Positions 43,923-53,373 are shown, counted from the stretch's first letter. The stretch is DNA of 64,000 nucleotides from an uncultured Clostridium sp. (GCA_900555045.1 USJW01000003.1:1-64000); one strand, 5' to 3'. Notes: generated by a model from the sequence alone, not told the origin. A program made the numbers and translations.

Positions 43923-45037
43923 GTTCCAAAATTTTCTTTATTTATGTCGAAATGTACCTGAAGCTTTACCGTGAACACTGTGCCGTTCAGATCGCTGGCC
44001 ACATTGATTGTGCCGCCGTGCATGTCCACGATCTCCTTGGCGATCGCGAGGCCTAAGCCGGTGCCGCCGGTGCTGCTGGAGCGGGACCGCTCCACCCGGT
44101 AAAACTTGTTAAAGATGAGCGGAAGCTCCTCCGCCGGTATCACATACCCGTAGTTGGTCACAGAGACCGTCACCACCTCGTCGGTGGCGTAGATCTGAAC
44201 CAGCACCCGCTTGCCGTCCGCCCCGTACTTGATGGCGTTTCCGATCAGGTTGTCAAACAGCCTGGCTAACAGGTTTCCGTCCGCGTTGATCATTTTGACC
44301 GGCACGTTGCTCTGCAGGTCGTAGGAGAGGTTTTTCTCCGCGAAATTGGGGTACGCCTCCTCCAGGAGCTGTCCCAGCAGCTTGACGATGTCTAGCTGCG
44401 ACACGTGCATCGCCATCTTGCCGTAGTTGAGCTTGGTGAACCCGAACAGGTCCTCGATCAGCTTCTCCAGGCGTTTGGACTTGCCGTAGGCGATCTCTAT
44501 GTATTTGTGCTGCATCTCCTGGGGAATCTTCGTGTTTCCCGCTAGCAGCTCCAGATATCCGATGATGGAGGTCAACGGCGTCCGAAGATCGTGGGCCACG
44601 TTGGTGATCAGCTCGTTTTTGGTCCGCTCGCTCTCCCGCTCCTTCTCCATCAGCTGGCGCAGGTCCTCGGCCATCTTGTTTAGGTTTGCCGCCATGCTGG
44701 AGAATTCGTCGTCCCCGATCACATCCACACTGGTGTTTAGATCCCCCTCGGAGATGTTCTGAATCGCGTCCGAGATGTGGCTGATGTAGCGGATGGACGG
44801 CCCCTGCAGCAGCAAAAACGTCACGGAGAACAGCACAATCCCGCTGAGCACATAGGCCAGCACCACCACCGCATTGGTGGACATTAACAGCTCCATCAGC
44901 CGGTTGAGCTTCCCCGCCTCCTCCATGTACCGGGCGATCATGGTCACATTGGCCACCAGAAAGATCTCCACCAGGCAGGTGATAATAGCGCTGTAGATAA
45001 TATTGGTCACCACGCGCGTGTGGTAACGCCTGCTCAT
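43913..45037 (-). CDS. Two-component sensor histidine kinase, VanS-like
   Basis: Membrane kinase of 374 residues. Two membrane helices (about 15-35 and 60-82) flank a short extracellular loop of about 25 residues. HAMP (about 85-135), HisKA with NVAHDLRTPLTSIIGYLELL (phosphorylated His near 150) and HATPase with DNLIGNAIKYG, IFNKFYRVERSRSSSTGGTGLGLAI follow. The small sensor loop suggests sensing at the membrane, for example by the ABC partner proteins, as in antimicrobial-peptide modules. The ATG is one base past the regulator stop. Confidence 0.92.
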   Translation of the reverse strand: MSRRYHTRVVTNIIYSAIITCLVEIFLVANVTMIARYMEEAGKLNRLMELLMSTNAVVVLAYVLSGIVLFSVTFLLLQGPSIRYISHISDAIQNISEGDLNTSVDVIGDDEFSSMAANLNKMAEDLRQLMEKERESERTKNELITNVAHDLRTPLTSIIGYLELLAGNTKIPQEMQHKYIEIAYGKSKRLEKLIEDLFGFTKLNYGKMAMHVSQLDIVKLLGQLLEEAYPNFAEKNLSYDLQSNVPVKMINADGNLLARLFDNLIGNAIKYGADGKRVLVQIYATDEVVTVSVTNYGYVIPAEELPLIFNKFYRVERSRSSSTGGTGLGLAIAKEIVDMHGGTINVASDLNGTVFTVKLQVHFDINKENFGTIS

Positions 45038-45038
45038 A

Positions 45039-45743
45039 TCACTTTTCAATTTTGTATCCCACTCCCCATACTGTGGTGATAATCTTGCTCTGCCTGGTGT
45101 CTTCCTTCATCTTGCCTCTGAGCCTTCTGATATGTACCATCACCGTGTTGTTCGCCTCATAAACCTTCTCATTCCAGACCTTCTCGAAGATCTCGTCCGT
45201 GCTGAAGACGCGGCCCGGGTTGGAGGCCAAAAGGTAGAGGATGTCGAACTCGATGGGCGTGAGCTTGATCTCCTCGCCGTCCACAACCACCTTGTGGTTA
45301 TCCTTGTTGATGATCATTCCCTTGATGGTGATCTCGTTGTTCGCCTGCTCGCGGGAATTGCTGTTGGGGTTTAACTGGGTGTAGCGCCGCAGCTGGGATT
45401 TCACGCGGGCGGTCAGCTCCAGGGGGTTAAAGGGCTTCACCACGTAGTCGTCGGCGCCGGTGCCCAGTCCCAGGATTTTATCCAGGTCCGTGGATTTAGC
45501 GCTGAGCATGATGATCGGGATGTTGTTGGTCTCGCGGATCTTCTTGCACATCTCCAGGCCGTTCATTCCGGGCATCATGATGTCCAGCAACACCAGGTGG
45601 ATCTCCTCCTTCTCCAGGATCTCAAGTCCCTTGGCCGCATTCTCCGCCTTAAATACTTTATAGCCATCGCTCACCAGATAAATTTCAATCAGCTCCGCGA
45701 TCTCTTTCTCATCGTCCACTACCAGGATATTAATATCGGGCAT
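45039..45743 (-). CDS. OmpR-family response regulator, VanR-like
   Basis: A 234-residue regulator: receiver domain (VVDDEKEIAE; phosphorylated Asp in LLDIMMPGMNG; Lys in VVKPFNPLEL) and a winged-helix DNA-binding domain (KLTPIEFDILYLLASNPGRVFS, VMVHIRRLRGKM). The ATG at 45743 has GGAGGG upstream. It forms an operon with the next four genes. Direct and inverted repeats just upstream may be its own binding site. Confidence 0.95.
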   Translation of the reverse strand: MPDINILVVDDEKEIAELIEIYLVSDGYKVFKAENAAKGLEILEKEEIHLVLLDIMMPGMNGLEMCKKIRETNNIPIIMLSAKSTDLDKILGLGTGADDYVVKPFNPLELTARVKSQLRRYTQLNPNSNSREQANNEITIKGMIINKDNHKVVVDGEEIKLTPIEFDILYLLASNPGRVFSTDEIFEKVWNEKVYEANNTVMVHIRRLRGKMKEDTRQSKIITTVWGVGYKIEK

Positions 45744-45759
45744 AACGCTCCCTCCTCTT

Positions 45760-45793
45760 ATGTTAAATGTTATATTCACATTCATTAACATTC
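45760..45793 (-). promoter_or_regulatory. Candidate response-regulator binding site
   Basis: On the minus strand AATGT occurs twice with 10-bp spacing (AATGTTAATGAATGTGAATA), inside a larger ATGTTAA/TTAACAT inverted repeat. Direct repeats at 10-11 bp are typical of OmpR-type regulators. Confidence 0.35.
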
Positions 45794-45886
45794 TATCACA
45801 AGATGCTGGAGTTTTCCTTACTTTTTTCATGAGAAATAGTGGGAAAATATGTTACGGATGGGTTTTTAGGTCCTTTTTGCAGACGC

Positions 45887-45922
45887 AAAAGCAGGCAGGC
45901 CCCTTAAGGGTCTGCCTGACCA
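45887..45922 (-). terminator. Terminator of the plsC-pheA-ppx-ppk operon
   Basis: CAGGCAG and CTGCCTG arms with an inner CCCTT/AAGGG stem, followed on the minus strand by CTTTTGC, 23 nt after the ppk stop. Confidence 0.8.
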
Positions 45923-45944
45923 TGTTAAAAATCAATCTCAATTG

Positions 45945-48326
45945 CTAATTGCTGCTCTCAATCGGTTTAAAAATCCGTGTCACCGCCGGGTCGAACATGG
46001 CCCGGGCCGCGTTCGCCTCCGCCACGGCCTCCTCGCAGAACTGCCGCTGGGAGTTGACGAGCACCTTGCCGCGCTTGTCCACCTTCTCGTAGGTGCCGTC
46101 GGGCATCAGAACATGGGCCTTCACGTTGTCCGCCAGCTCCACCTCCAGGATGTGGATCACCCTGGCCTTTAAGGCCTCGTCCTCCACGGGGAACATGATC
46201 TCCACGCGGCGGTCTAAGTTTCTCGGCATCCAGTCGGCGCTGCCCATGTAGAGCTCCGGGCTGCCGTCGTTGTAGAAGTAGAAGATCCGGCTGTGCTCCA
46301 GGAAATTTCCCACGATGGAGCGCACCGAGATGTTTTCGCTGAGCCCCGGCACTCCGGCCCGCAGGCAGCAGATTCCGCGGATCACCAGGTCCACCTTCAC
46401 TCCCGCATACGATGCCTCGTAGAGGGCCGTGATGATCTCCTTGTCGCACAGGGAGTTCATCTTGGCCATGATGTGGGCCTCCCGGCCCGCGGCCGCGTTC
46501 TCCGTCTCCCGGCGGATCATCCGAAGGAAGCGTCCCCGCAGCCACAGAGGCGCCACACAGAGCCGGTTCCAGGCCAACGGCTCAGAGTAGCCGGACAGCA
46601 TGTTGAACACCGCCGTGGCGTCCTCGCCGATCTGGGGATTGCAGGTCAGGATGCCGCAGTCCGTGTAGAGCTTGGCGGTGGAATCGTTGTAGTTTCCGGT
46701 GCCCAGGTGGACGTAGCGGCGGATGCCGTCCTCCTCCATGCGCACCACCAGCGTGATCTTGCTGTGAGTCTTTAGGCCCACCAGGCCGTAGATCACGTGG
46801 CAGCCCGCCTTCTCCAGCTTCTTCGCCCAGTTGATGTTATTCTCCTCGTCAAAGCGGGCCTTTAGCTCCACGAGCACCGACACCTGCTTGCCGTTGTCCG
46901 CCGCCTCGGCCAGGGCCGCCACGATGGGGGAGTTGCCGCTGACCCGGTACAGGGTCTGCTTGATGGCCAGCACCTCCGGATCCCTGGCCGCGCTGCGCAC
47001 GAAGCGCACCACCGGGTCAAAGCTCTGGTAGGGGTGATGCAGCAGAATATCGCCCTTGCGGATGTTGGAGAAAATGTCGTCCTCGTTCATCAGCGCAGGG
47101 ACCGGCTGCGGCGTGTAGCCCGGCGTCTTTAAGTGATCGAACCCGGGCAGGCCGTACATTTTCATCAAGAACGTCAGGTCTAAGGGACCGTTGATCTCAA
47201 AAATATCCTGGCTGTTTATGGAGAGCTCCCGCTTTAGAATCTTTAACAGCCGCTTGTCCACGTTGGCCTCGATCTCCAGCCGGATGGCCTCGCCCCACTG
47301 GCGCTTTTTCAGCTGCTTCTGGATCTCCTCCAGCAGGTCCACCGCCTCCTCCTCGTCGATGGTCAGATCGGCGTTTCGCATGATGCGGAAGGGGTGGGAG
47401 GCGATAATGTCGTAGTTTAAGAACAGGGCCGGCATGTTGCGCTCGATGACCTCCTCAAGGAGAATCACAACGCGCTGGATATTTCCCTCCTCGTCGGTCT
47501 CCTGGGGCAGCTCCACGATCCGCGGGATCACGGACGGCACCTGCACCATGGCAAAGTCCAGCTCCTCCTCCTCGCCGCTCTTCTTCTGCAGCAGCGCGGC
47601 GATGTTTAGCGTCTTGTTGCGGATCAGCGGGAACGGGCGGGACGAGTCGAAGGCCATAGGCGTGAGAACCGGGTACACGTTCTGGTTAAAGTACCGGTCC
47701 ACGTAGGCGGCCTCCGCCTCCGTCAGCTCCTCGTGCTCCGTGATGACCCGCAGCCCGTTCTGGCGCAGGGTGGGAAGCAGGGAGCGGTTGTAGGTGGAGT
47801 ACTGAAGGTCCACCAGCTGATGGGTGCGGACCGCGATGGCGTCCAGCTGTTGGGTCGGCGTCATGCCCGCGATGTCCGGCTTCACATATTTGGCGTGAAC
47901 CATATCCTTTAAGGAGGCCACGCGCACCATATAGAACTCGTCCAAGTTGGAGGCCGTGATGCTTAAGAATTTTAGGCGCTCAAATAATGGCAGGGACTTG
48001 TCCCTGGCCTCGCTGAGCACCCGGTAGTTGAACTCCAGCCAGCTGAGCTCACGGTTGACATAATTCTCAGGGACAGCATCAAAATCCGGAAACTGGCGCT
48101 CGCCGAGAGTGCCCGACAGCTTCGTAGGCGGCTTTTTCGCCAAAGCGGCTTTCGCCGGGGACTTTTTCTCTGCGACAGCCTTGGCCGGGTTCTTCTTCTC
48201 CACGGCGTCCTTCGCCGGACTCTTCTTCTCCGGGACGTCCTTCGCCGGACTCTTCTCCTCCCCCGGCTTTCCCGCTGTCTTTATCTTGGAAGCCTTGGTA
48301 CTCTTTGACTTTTCCGCGTCTGCCAT
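45945..48326 (-). CDS. ppk: Polyphosphate kinase 1 with lysine-rich N-terminal repeat tail
   Basis: Makes long-chain polyphosphate from ATP. The 793 residues contain the full PPK1: N-terminal domain from ENYVNRELSWLEFNYRVL (about 85), ASNLDEFYMVRVASL, the catalytic-histidine region VIYGLVGLKTHSKITLVVR and the C-terminal RGICCLRAGVPGLSENI. The first 70 residues are unlike the family. They consist of 10-residue repeats of the type KKSPAKDAVE (K25, K35, K45, K55, K65 periodicity), as in histone-H1-like tails. GGAGGG sits 8 nt before the ATG, which follows the ppx stop by 3 nt, so both enzymes are co-expressed. Confidence 0.95.
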   Translation of the reverse strand: MADAEKSKSTKASKIKTAGKPGEEKSPAKDVPEKKSPAKDAVEKKNPAKAVAEKKSPAKAALAKKPPTKLSGTLGERQFPDFDAVPENYVNRELSWLEFNYRVLSEARDKSLPLFERLKFLSITASNLDEFYMVRVASLKDMVHAKYVKPDIAGMTPTQQLDAIAVRTHQLVDLQYSTYNRSLLPTLRQNGLRVITEHEELTEAEAAYVDRYFNQNVYPVLTPMAFDSSRPFPLIRNKTLNIAALLQKKSGEEEELDFAMVQVPSVIPRIVELPQETDEEGNIQRVVILLEEVIERNMPALFLNYDIIASHPFRIMRNADLTIDEEEAVDLLEEIQKQLKKRQWGEAIRLEIEANVDKRLLKILKRELSINSQDIFEINGPLDLTFLMKMYGLPGFDHLKTPGYTPQPVPALMNEDDIFSNIRKGDILLHHPYQSFDPVVRFVRSAARDPEVLAIKQTLYRVSGNSPIVAALAEAADNGKQVSVLVELKARFDEENNINWAKKLEKAGCHVIYGLVGLKTHSKITLVVRMEEDGIRRYVHLGTGNYNDSTAKLYTDCGILTCNPQIGEDATAVFNMLSGYSEPLAWNRLCVAPLWLRGRFLRMIRRETENAAAGREAHIMAKMNSLCDKEIITALYEASYAGVKVDLVIRGICCLRAGVPGLSENISVRSIVGNFLEHSRIFYFYNDGSPELYMGSADWMPRNLDRRVEIMFPVEDEALKARVIHILEVELADNVKAHVLMPDGTYEKVDKRGKVLVNSQRQFCEEAVAEANAARAMFDPAVTRIFKPIESSN

Positions 48327-48329
48327 GGC

Positions 48330-49892
48330 TTAAACCCTCCTCTTCTGCTTTAACACAGGCCGTATACCGAATATCTCCTCGAAGAAATCCGCCTTCCGAT
48401 CGAAGGACAGGGCCTCCAGGGCGATGTCGCCCTCATAGCCCGTGGTGATCACCAGCTGTCCGTCCCGAACGGTCATGCGGCAGTCGGCCAGCTTTCCCCG
48501 GTGGCTGCGGTCCATGGCGTTGGCCAGGCGCAAAATCGCCGTCAGCTTGGCGATCAGGATGGTCATCCCGCGCTCGTCCAGTTCCATGATCCCCTCCTGG
48601 TAGGTCCCCTCCAGGCGCACCTTGCCGTACTCAAAGTCCCTTATGTTGTAGCGGACCACGTTGGCGATGATCTCCCGCTCCAGGTGGCTTAACCCGATAA
48701 TCTCCGTGGACATGATAATATTGTAGGAGCACTCGTTGGAGTTGCGCATACTGATGAACTTCCCGCAGGAGTGCAGGATCACCGCGATCTGCAAAAGCAG
48801 GCGCTCCCGCCCGCCCAGCCCGTGGTACTTGCGCATACTGTCAAAAATTCCCAGCGCATACTCCTCCAACACCTGGCTGTGGCTGGCATGGCACTTGTAG
48901 CGCTTGGCCATGTTGCGCGAGGCGGCCAGTATGTCGTTCTCAAAGTTGTGGCTGAAGCGGACCAGCCGGTTGTCGTCCGCGTACTCGGCGGCGATTCCAT
49001 CGCAGAGCCGGATTCCCGGAATCCAGAACATCTTCGCCCCGGTGATCTCGAGAATCCGCTTGTATACCACCACCGCGGGCATGAGCAGGGAGGCATACTC
49101 CGCGTTCACGCCGAACTTCTCCTCGATCTGATCCATAGTCAGCTTGTTAAACCGCTCATAAAACAGATTTAAAAGCGTCGCATCCACCTTGTCGCCCATG
49201 GGCTTTGTCTCCATCTGGCGCACCATATAGAGGATGTTCTCGCCGATGCCGATCAGGTTGGTGATCTCCCGGTCCTTCAGGTACATCTTGCGGAAGGTGA
49301 ACAGCTCATTGTCCACCAGCTCCTCGATCTGCTCCCTGTGAGCCTTGGCGTTGGCCGGAATTCTGGCCAAGAGCTCCCGGATGCGCAGGGTGCCGAGGGA
49401 CAGATTCTGGGTGGTCACCAGGGCGTCCTTGTCAAACAGGGAGATCTGGGCGCTGCCGAAGCCCACATCCACGATGGCCGTGCCCTCCTGGATAATCCGG
49501 TTGAACTCCACCGCCTTGGACGCGATGGCCTTGTAGCTGATAAAGCGCTGCTCCGAGTTGCTGATGATCCGCACCTTAAGGCCGGTGCGCACGCGGATCT
49601 GGTCCAGAATAATCTGGTTGTTTTTCGCCTCCCGCATGGCGCTGGTGGCGTACGCCCGGTAGCCCTTCACCTTGTAGGCCCTCATGGTCTGCGCAAAGTC
49701 CCCCAAGACCTGGCACATCTCGTCCACCAGGTCGTAGCTGATCTTGCCCTCGCTGTAGGTCTTTTTTCCTAAGGCGATCACATGGCGGATGTGGTCCACC
49801 CGCCGGACGCCGGTCTTTTTGGATATCTCGTAGATGCCCAGCTCCAGCTCAAAGGATCCCACATCAATCGCCGCAAATAATTCTACTGCCAC
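48330..49892 (-). CDS. ppx: Ppx/GppA-family phosphatase (exopolyphosphatase)
   Basis: Degrades polyphosphate from the ends or hydrolyses pppGpp. The 520 residues carry the actin-like Ppx/GppA domain (FAAIDVGSFELELGIYEI, YATSAMREA, GTAIVDVGFGSAQISLF) and an HD-like helical domain after about 310. There the usual HD reads HS (ILHSCGKF), so metal chemistry in that domain is doubtful. Starts with GTG at 49892, with GGAGG 7 nt upstream. Sits directly before ppk, the classic polyphosphate pair. Confidence 0.92.
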   Translation of the reverse strand: MAVELFAAIDVGSFELELGIYEISKKTGVRRVDHIRHVIALGKKTYSEGKISYDLVDEMCQVLGDFAQTMRAYKVKGYRAYATSAMREAKNNQIILDQIRVRTGLKVRIISNSEQRFISYKAIASKAVEFNRIIQEGTAIVDVGFGSAQISLFDKDALVTTQNLSLGTLRIRELLARIPANAKAHREQIEELVDNELFTFRKMYLKDREITNLIGIGENILYMVRQMETKPMGDKVDATLLNLFYERFNKLTMDQIEEKFGVNAEYASLLMPAVVVYKRILEITGAKMFWIPGIRLCDGIAAEYADDNRLVRFSHNFENDILAASRNMAKRYKCHASHSQVLEEYALGIFDSMRKYHGLGGRERLLLQIAVILHSCGKFISMRNSNECSYNIIMSTEIIGLSHLEREIIANVVRYNIRDFEYGKVRLEGTYQEGIMELDERGMTILIAKLTAILRLANAMDRSHRGKLADCRMTVRDGQLVITTGYEGDIALEALSFDRKADFFEEIFGIRPVLKQKRRV

Positions 49893-49959
49893 TTTTATTC
49901 CTCCCCCTCCCGGCAAAATTCCGGCCGGGGCCTCTTATGTCCATCTCTGTATTTCGGAT

Positions 49960-51237
49960 CTACTCCACCAGCGTGCCTAACAGGTGGGTGATAAACTGGG
50001 ACGCGGTGCGCCCGGACAGGCCGCCATGGCTCAGTTCCCACTTGTTGGCCTCCGCGTACAGCTGCTCCTCCGGCATGTTCACATGGTAGCGCTCCGCCAG
50101 AACCTTGACGATCCGCTGGAACTCGAACTTGTCCGGGGAACCGAAGTAGATGGTCACGCCGAAGCGGGCGGCCAGGGACAGCTTCTCCTGGACGGTGTCG
50201 TTGCCGTGCAGCTCGTCGTCCAGCTCGCGCTTGTCGCTGAACTTCTCCCGGATCAGATGGCGGCGGTTGGACGTGGCGTAGATCAGCACGTTGCGGGGAC
50301 GTTTCCCCAGGCCGCCCTCCAGGATTGCCTTCAAATATTTGTACTCCAGCTCATAGTCCTCAAAGGACAGGTCGTCCATGTAGATGATGAACTTGTAGTT
50401 CCGGTCCTTGATCTGCTCCAGCACGTCGGAGAGCGCCTTGAACTGGTGCTTGTATACTTCAATGATGCGCAGCCCCCGGCTATAATATTCGTTGAGGATG
50501 GCCTTGACGCTGGAGGATTTGCCGGTGCCCGCGTCGCCGAACAGCAGCACGTTGTTGGCCTCCCGGCCGTTCACAAAGGCTTCCGTGTTCTCCACCAGCT
50601 TTTTCTTCTGCAGCTCATACCCCACAATGTCGTTTAGATACACGTGCTCCACGTTGATGATGGGGTCGATGACCACCTTCTGGCCCTCGTCATGCTCCAC
50701 GATTCGAAACGCCTTATTGAGGCCGAATTTGCCCACGCCGAACTCCCGGTAGAAGTCCACCACCAGGCGCTGGAAGGCCTCGACGCTCTCCGCCTGCTCC
50801 AGCTGCACGGCCAGGTTCACAATCCGGTCGCGGATGCGCCGGTTGAACACCTTGCTGTCCGCCTGAGCCGGACGGTACTCCGCCAGCATCTCCCACACAG
50901 GGCCGCTTAAGACCCGGATGTCCAGGTCAAACAGCTCCTTGAAAATGGAAAAGTCAGCCGCCGCCAAAAGGTCCAGGGATCCGCCCGCAGCCCCCCGGAT
51001 CTCACAGGAGGTGCTGTAGGCGTTCTCATTGTTTGCCAGACAGAATGCCAAAAAGCAGTGCCACAGATTTCCCTCAAAGCCGTACTTCACAGCCAGCTCG
51101 ATCAGCTGTCCGGCAAGCCCCGCCGCCTTGTGCGCATGGTCCTCACCGAGCGCAGGCTCCTTAAGCAGCTTCGCCATGTCCTCAAACAGCTGCTGGTACT
51201 CCAGGTTTCTATAAATTACCAAATGCCTTGTGTCCAT
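49960..51237 (-). CDS. DUF815 AAA+ ATPase
   Basis: A 425-residue cytoplasmic protein. The N-terminal half is helical and unrecognised. The C-terminal half (about 185-425) is the DUF815 P-loop domain: NNVLLFGDAGTGKSSSVKAIL (Walker A), YKFIIYMDDLSFE (Walker B) and VLIYATSNRRHLIREKFSD (sensor 1). The biological role is unknown. The ATG at 51237 has AGGGGA about 8 nt upstream; another ATG at 51246 is possible. It lies 18 nt after pheA and 67 nt before ppx. Confidence 0.88.
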   Translation of the reverse strand: MDTRHLVIYRNLEYQQLFEDMAKLLKEPALGEDHAHKAAGLAGQLIELAVKYGFEGNLWHCFLAFCLANNENAYSTSCEIRGAAGGSLDLLAAADFSIFKELFDLDIRVLSGPVWEMLAEYRPAQADSKVFNRRIRDRIVNLAVQLEQAESVEAFQRLVVDFYREFGVGKFGLNKAFRIVEHDEGQKVVIDPIINVEHVYLNDIVGYELQKKKLVENTEAFVNGREANNVLLFGDAGTGKSSSVKAILNEYYSRGLRIIEVYKHQFKALSDVLEQIKDRNYKFIIYMDDLSFEDYELEYKYLKAILEGGLGKRPRNVLIYATSNRRHLIREKFSDKRELDDELHGNDTVQEKLSLAARFGVTIYFGSPDKFEFQRIVKVLAERYHVNMPEEQLYAEANKWELSHGGLSGRTASQFITHLLGTLVE

Positions 51238-51255
51238 TGAAATCATCCCCTATCT

Positions 51256-52392
51256 CTAATAATTGCCCAGAATCCGCATGCTGACGGCCTCCTGGGAGAT
51301 CCCCAACAGCGCGTTCTGAACGGCCGCGTCGCTCAAGGAGCCCTCCACGTCCACGAAGAACCGGTACTCCCAGCTGCGCCCCTCGATGGGCCGCGACTCG
51401 ATCATCAGCATGTTGATGTTGTTGAAGATAAAGTTGCCCAGCATGTTGTACAGGGAGCCGCTCTGGTGAAGGCCCTCGAAGCAGATGCTGACCTTCGACG
51501 CATCCCGCCGGTACACGGCCTCCCTGGAGAGGATGATAAACCGGGTGGTGTTGTTCTTGTTGTGGTTGATCCCCGGGGCCAGCACGTTGAGGCCGTAGAG
51601 CTTTCCCGCAATCTCGCTGGCCACCGCCGCCTGGCGGCAGTCCCCGTCCTGGGTGATCTTGCGCGCCGCGGCCGCCGTGTTCTCAAGGCTGATCTGCCGC
51701 CACTCCCGGTGCGCGTTTAAGTATTTGGAGCACTGCATCAGCGCCTGTGGGTGGGAGTAAACGCACTCCACGTCCTCCAGCTTCGCACCCGGCAGACCGA
51801 GCAGAGCGTGCTGCACCGCCAGCTGCGTCTCCGCCACAATGTAGTTATTGTGCTTCACCAGCAGGTCATAGTTGTCGCTGACCGCACCGGCGGAGGAATT
51901 CTCGATGGGCAACACCGCGTAATCCGCGCGGCCCTCCTCCACCTCCACCATGGCGTCCTCCATGCCCGGAACATGGTACAGGGAGGCCTCGTCCCCGAAG
52001 AACTGCAGGGCCGCCCCGTGGCCGTAGGAGCCCTCCACGCCCTGGTAGACTACCCGCGCTCCGGCCGTTTGGATGGAATCGATCTCCTTAAATCCCAGGT
52101 CCATCCCCTTGCCGTGGAGTGCCATCAGCTGGTACTGCCGCTTGCGGCTCACCGTCATCAGCTGGGAGAACAGCTCCCGCACCGCCTGGCTGTTAAATTC
52201 GCTGTGGGCCATGCCGCCCACGGTGTCAAGCTTCTGCCGCTCCCGCTCTCCGTCGTAAACGGCCTTGCCCACCTCCATCTTGTACTCCGCCACGTCCGCG
52301 CAGATGCCCATGCGCTCCTCGAACAGGCGCACCAGCTGCGCGTCAATCACGTCCAGCTGGCCTCTCAACTCCAGTAAATCCAAATTTTTCAT
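51256..52392 (-). CDS. pheA: Bifunctional chorismate mutase / prephenate dehydratase
   Basis: Makes phenylpyruvate for phenylalanine synthesis. The 378 residues hold a chorismate mutase domain (1-95, LRGQLDVIDAQLVRLFEERM), a prephenate dehydratase domain (about 110-285; VEGSYGHGAA, LPIENSSAGAV, NNTTRFIIL) and an ACT domain (about 295-378) with ESRPIEGRSWEYRFF, where ESRP is the phenylalanine-feedback site. So activity should be feedback-inhibited by Phe. The ATG at 52392 begins the conserved MKNLDLLELR segment. It sits 28 nt after plsC. Confidence 0.95.
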   Translation of the reverse strand: MKNLDLLELRGQLDVIDAQLVRLFEERMGICADVAEYKMEVGKAVYDGERERQKLDTVGGMAHSEFNSQAVRELFSQLMTVSRKRQYQLMALHGKGMDLGFKEIDSIQTAGARVVYQGVEGSYGHGAALQFFGDEASLYHVPGMEDAMVEVEEGRADYAVLPIENSSAGAVSDNYDLLVKHNNYIVAETQLAVQHALLGLPGAKLEDVECVYSHPQALMQCSKYLNAHREWRQISLENTAAAARKITQDGDCRQAAVASEIAGKLYGLNVLAPGINHNKNNTTRFIILSREAVYRRDASKVSICFEGLHQSGSLYNMLGNFIFNNINMLMIESRPIEGRSWEYRFFVDVEGSLSDAAVQNALLGISQEAVSMRILGNY

Positions 52393-52420
52393 AATCCTCT
52401 TATCTCCATCCGTTTTTCGT

Positions 52421-53155
52421 CTATTCTGTCCGCATGTCATTTAACATGCCGATAATCACATCCCGCGTGTACGCGCCGGAAAACTTCCGCTTCGCCGGCT
52501 CCAGCTCCTTTAAGTAGATGGGCTCGCCGTAGCGGATCACCACATGGCTGGGCTTTATGAAGGGCAGATGCCGCTCAAAGACCTCCGCCGTTCCGGTGAT
52601 GGCCACCGGAATCACCGAGCAGCCGCTCTTCTCCGCGATCTTTAAGCTTCCCTCGTGGAAGGGGAGCAGATCGGTCAAATCTCCGGCGTTTCGGGTCCCC
52701 TCCGGGAAAATCCAGATGGAGATCCCGGACTTCACCTTCTCGATGCCCTCCAGGATGGTCTTTAACCCCTCTTTGATGTTGACCCGGTCCAGGAACAAAC
52801 AGTTTACATAAGTCATCCAGGTGCTCAAGAGCGGAATCTTCTGCATCTCCTTCTTGGCCACAAAGCCGGTCAGCCCCGGAACCGTCACGTATCCGGTCAG
52901 AATGTCAAAGTAGCTGCGGTGGTTGCCCACGTAGAGCACGGCCCGGTCCCCCGGTATATTTTCCAGGCCCTGAACTGTGATTTTCACCCCAGCCAGCTTC
53001 AGGATGAACCGGAACACACTCTGCACAATCCGCAGGCTCCGGTTCTGCATTGCACTGCTGTCCCTCTTCCCCACAAGGGCCAGGATCCCCAGAAGGGGGA
53101 TGCTGAAAATCAAGAACAGCACAACGGTCATCGCGACCAAAATAAAACGAAACAT
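52421..53155 (-). CDS. plsC: 1-acyl-sn-glycerol-3-phosphate acyltransferase
   Basis: Acylates lysophosphatidic acid to phosphatidic acid at the membrane. The 244 residues have an N-terminal membrane segment (MFRFILVAMTVVLFLIFSIP), the catalytic NHRSYFD (HX4D), the FLDR acceptor-binding motif and FPEGTRN. AAAGGAG precedes the ATG. First gene of the run plsC-pheA-DUF815-ppx-ppk. Its leader contains three 61-bp repeats. Confidence 0.93.
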   Translation of the reverse strand: MFRFILVAMTVVLFLIFSIPLLGILALVGKRDSSAMQNRSLRIVQSVFRFILKLAGVKITVQGLENIPGDRAVLYVGNHRSYFDILTGYVTVPGLTGFVAKKEMQKIPLLSTWMTYVNCLFLDRVNIKEGLKTILEGIEKVKSGISIWIFPEGTRNAGDLTDLLPFHEGSLKIAEKSGCSVIPVAITGTAEVFERHLPFIKPSHVVIRYGEPIYLKELEPAKRKFSGAYTRDVIIGMLNDMRTE

Positions 53156-53182
53156 GGTATTCTCCTTTTATGTACATTTTCT

Positions 53183-53373
53183 CGGGAAGCCCGAACTCCG
53201 CTTCGCTGCGTTTGGGCAGCGGATAAATATCCACTCCGTGGAACGGGAAGCCCGAACTCCGCTCTGCTCCGTTTGGGCAGCGGATAACTATCCACTCCGT
53301 GGGACGGGAAGCCCGAACTCCGCTCTGCTGCGTTTGGGCGGCGGATAACTATCCACTTCGTGGATATTTATCC
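53183..53373. repeat. Three 61-bp tandem repeats with palindromic structure
   Basis: Copies start at 53183, 53244 and 53305, exactly 61 bp apart and differing by a few bases. Each holds GCCCGAAC..GTTTGGGC (a stem with one G-T pair) and GGATAA-CTATCCAC. The last copy is closed by GTGGATATTTATCC, giving a 14-bp hairpin with one mismatch (53343-53373). They lie between plsC and the CmpB-like gene. Because 61 is not a multiple of 3, the frames that run through them are not conserved and I take them as non-coding. Confidence 0.9.

Noticed and set aside
48330..49892. Inactive or broken Ppx because HD reads HS
   Set aside because: The catalytic Ppx/GppA domain is intact; the change concerns only the C-terminal HD-like domain, where loss is tolerated.
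52905..53348. Long overlapping reading frames through the 61-bp repeats on both strands
   Set aside because: The period is not a multiple of three, so each copy is read in a different frame; no ribosome site or family pattern.
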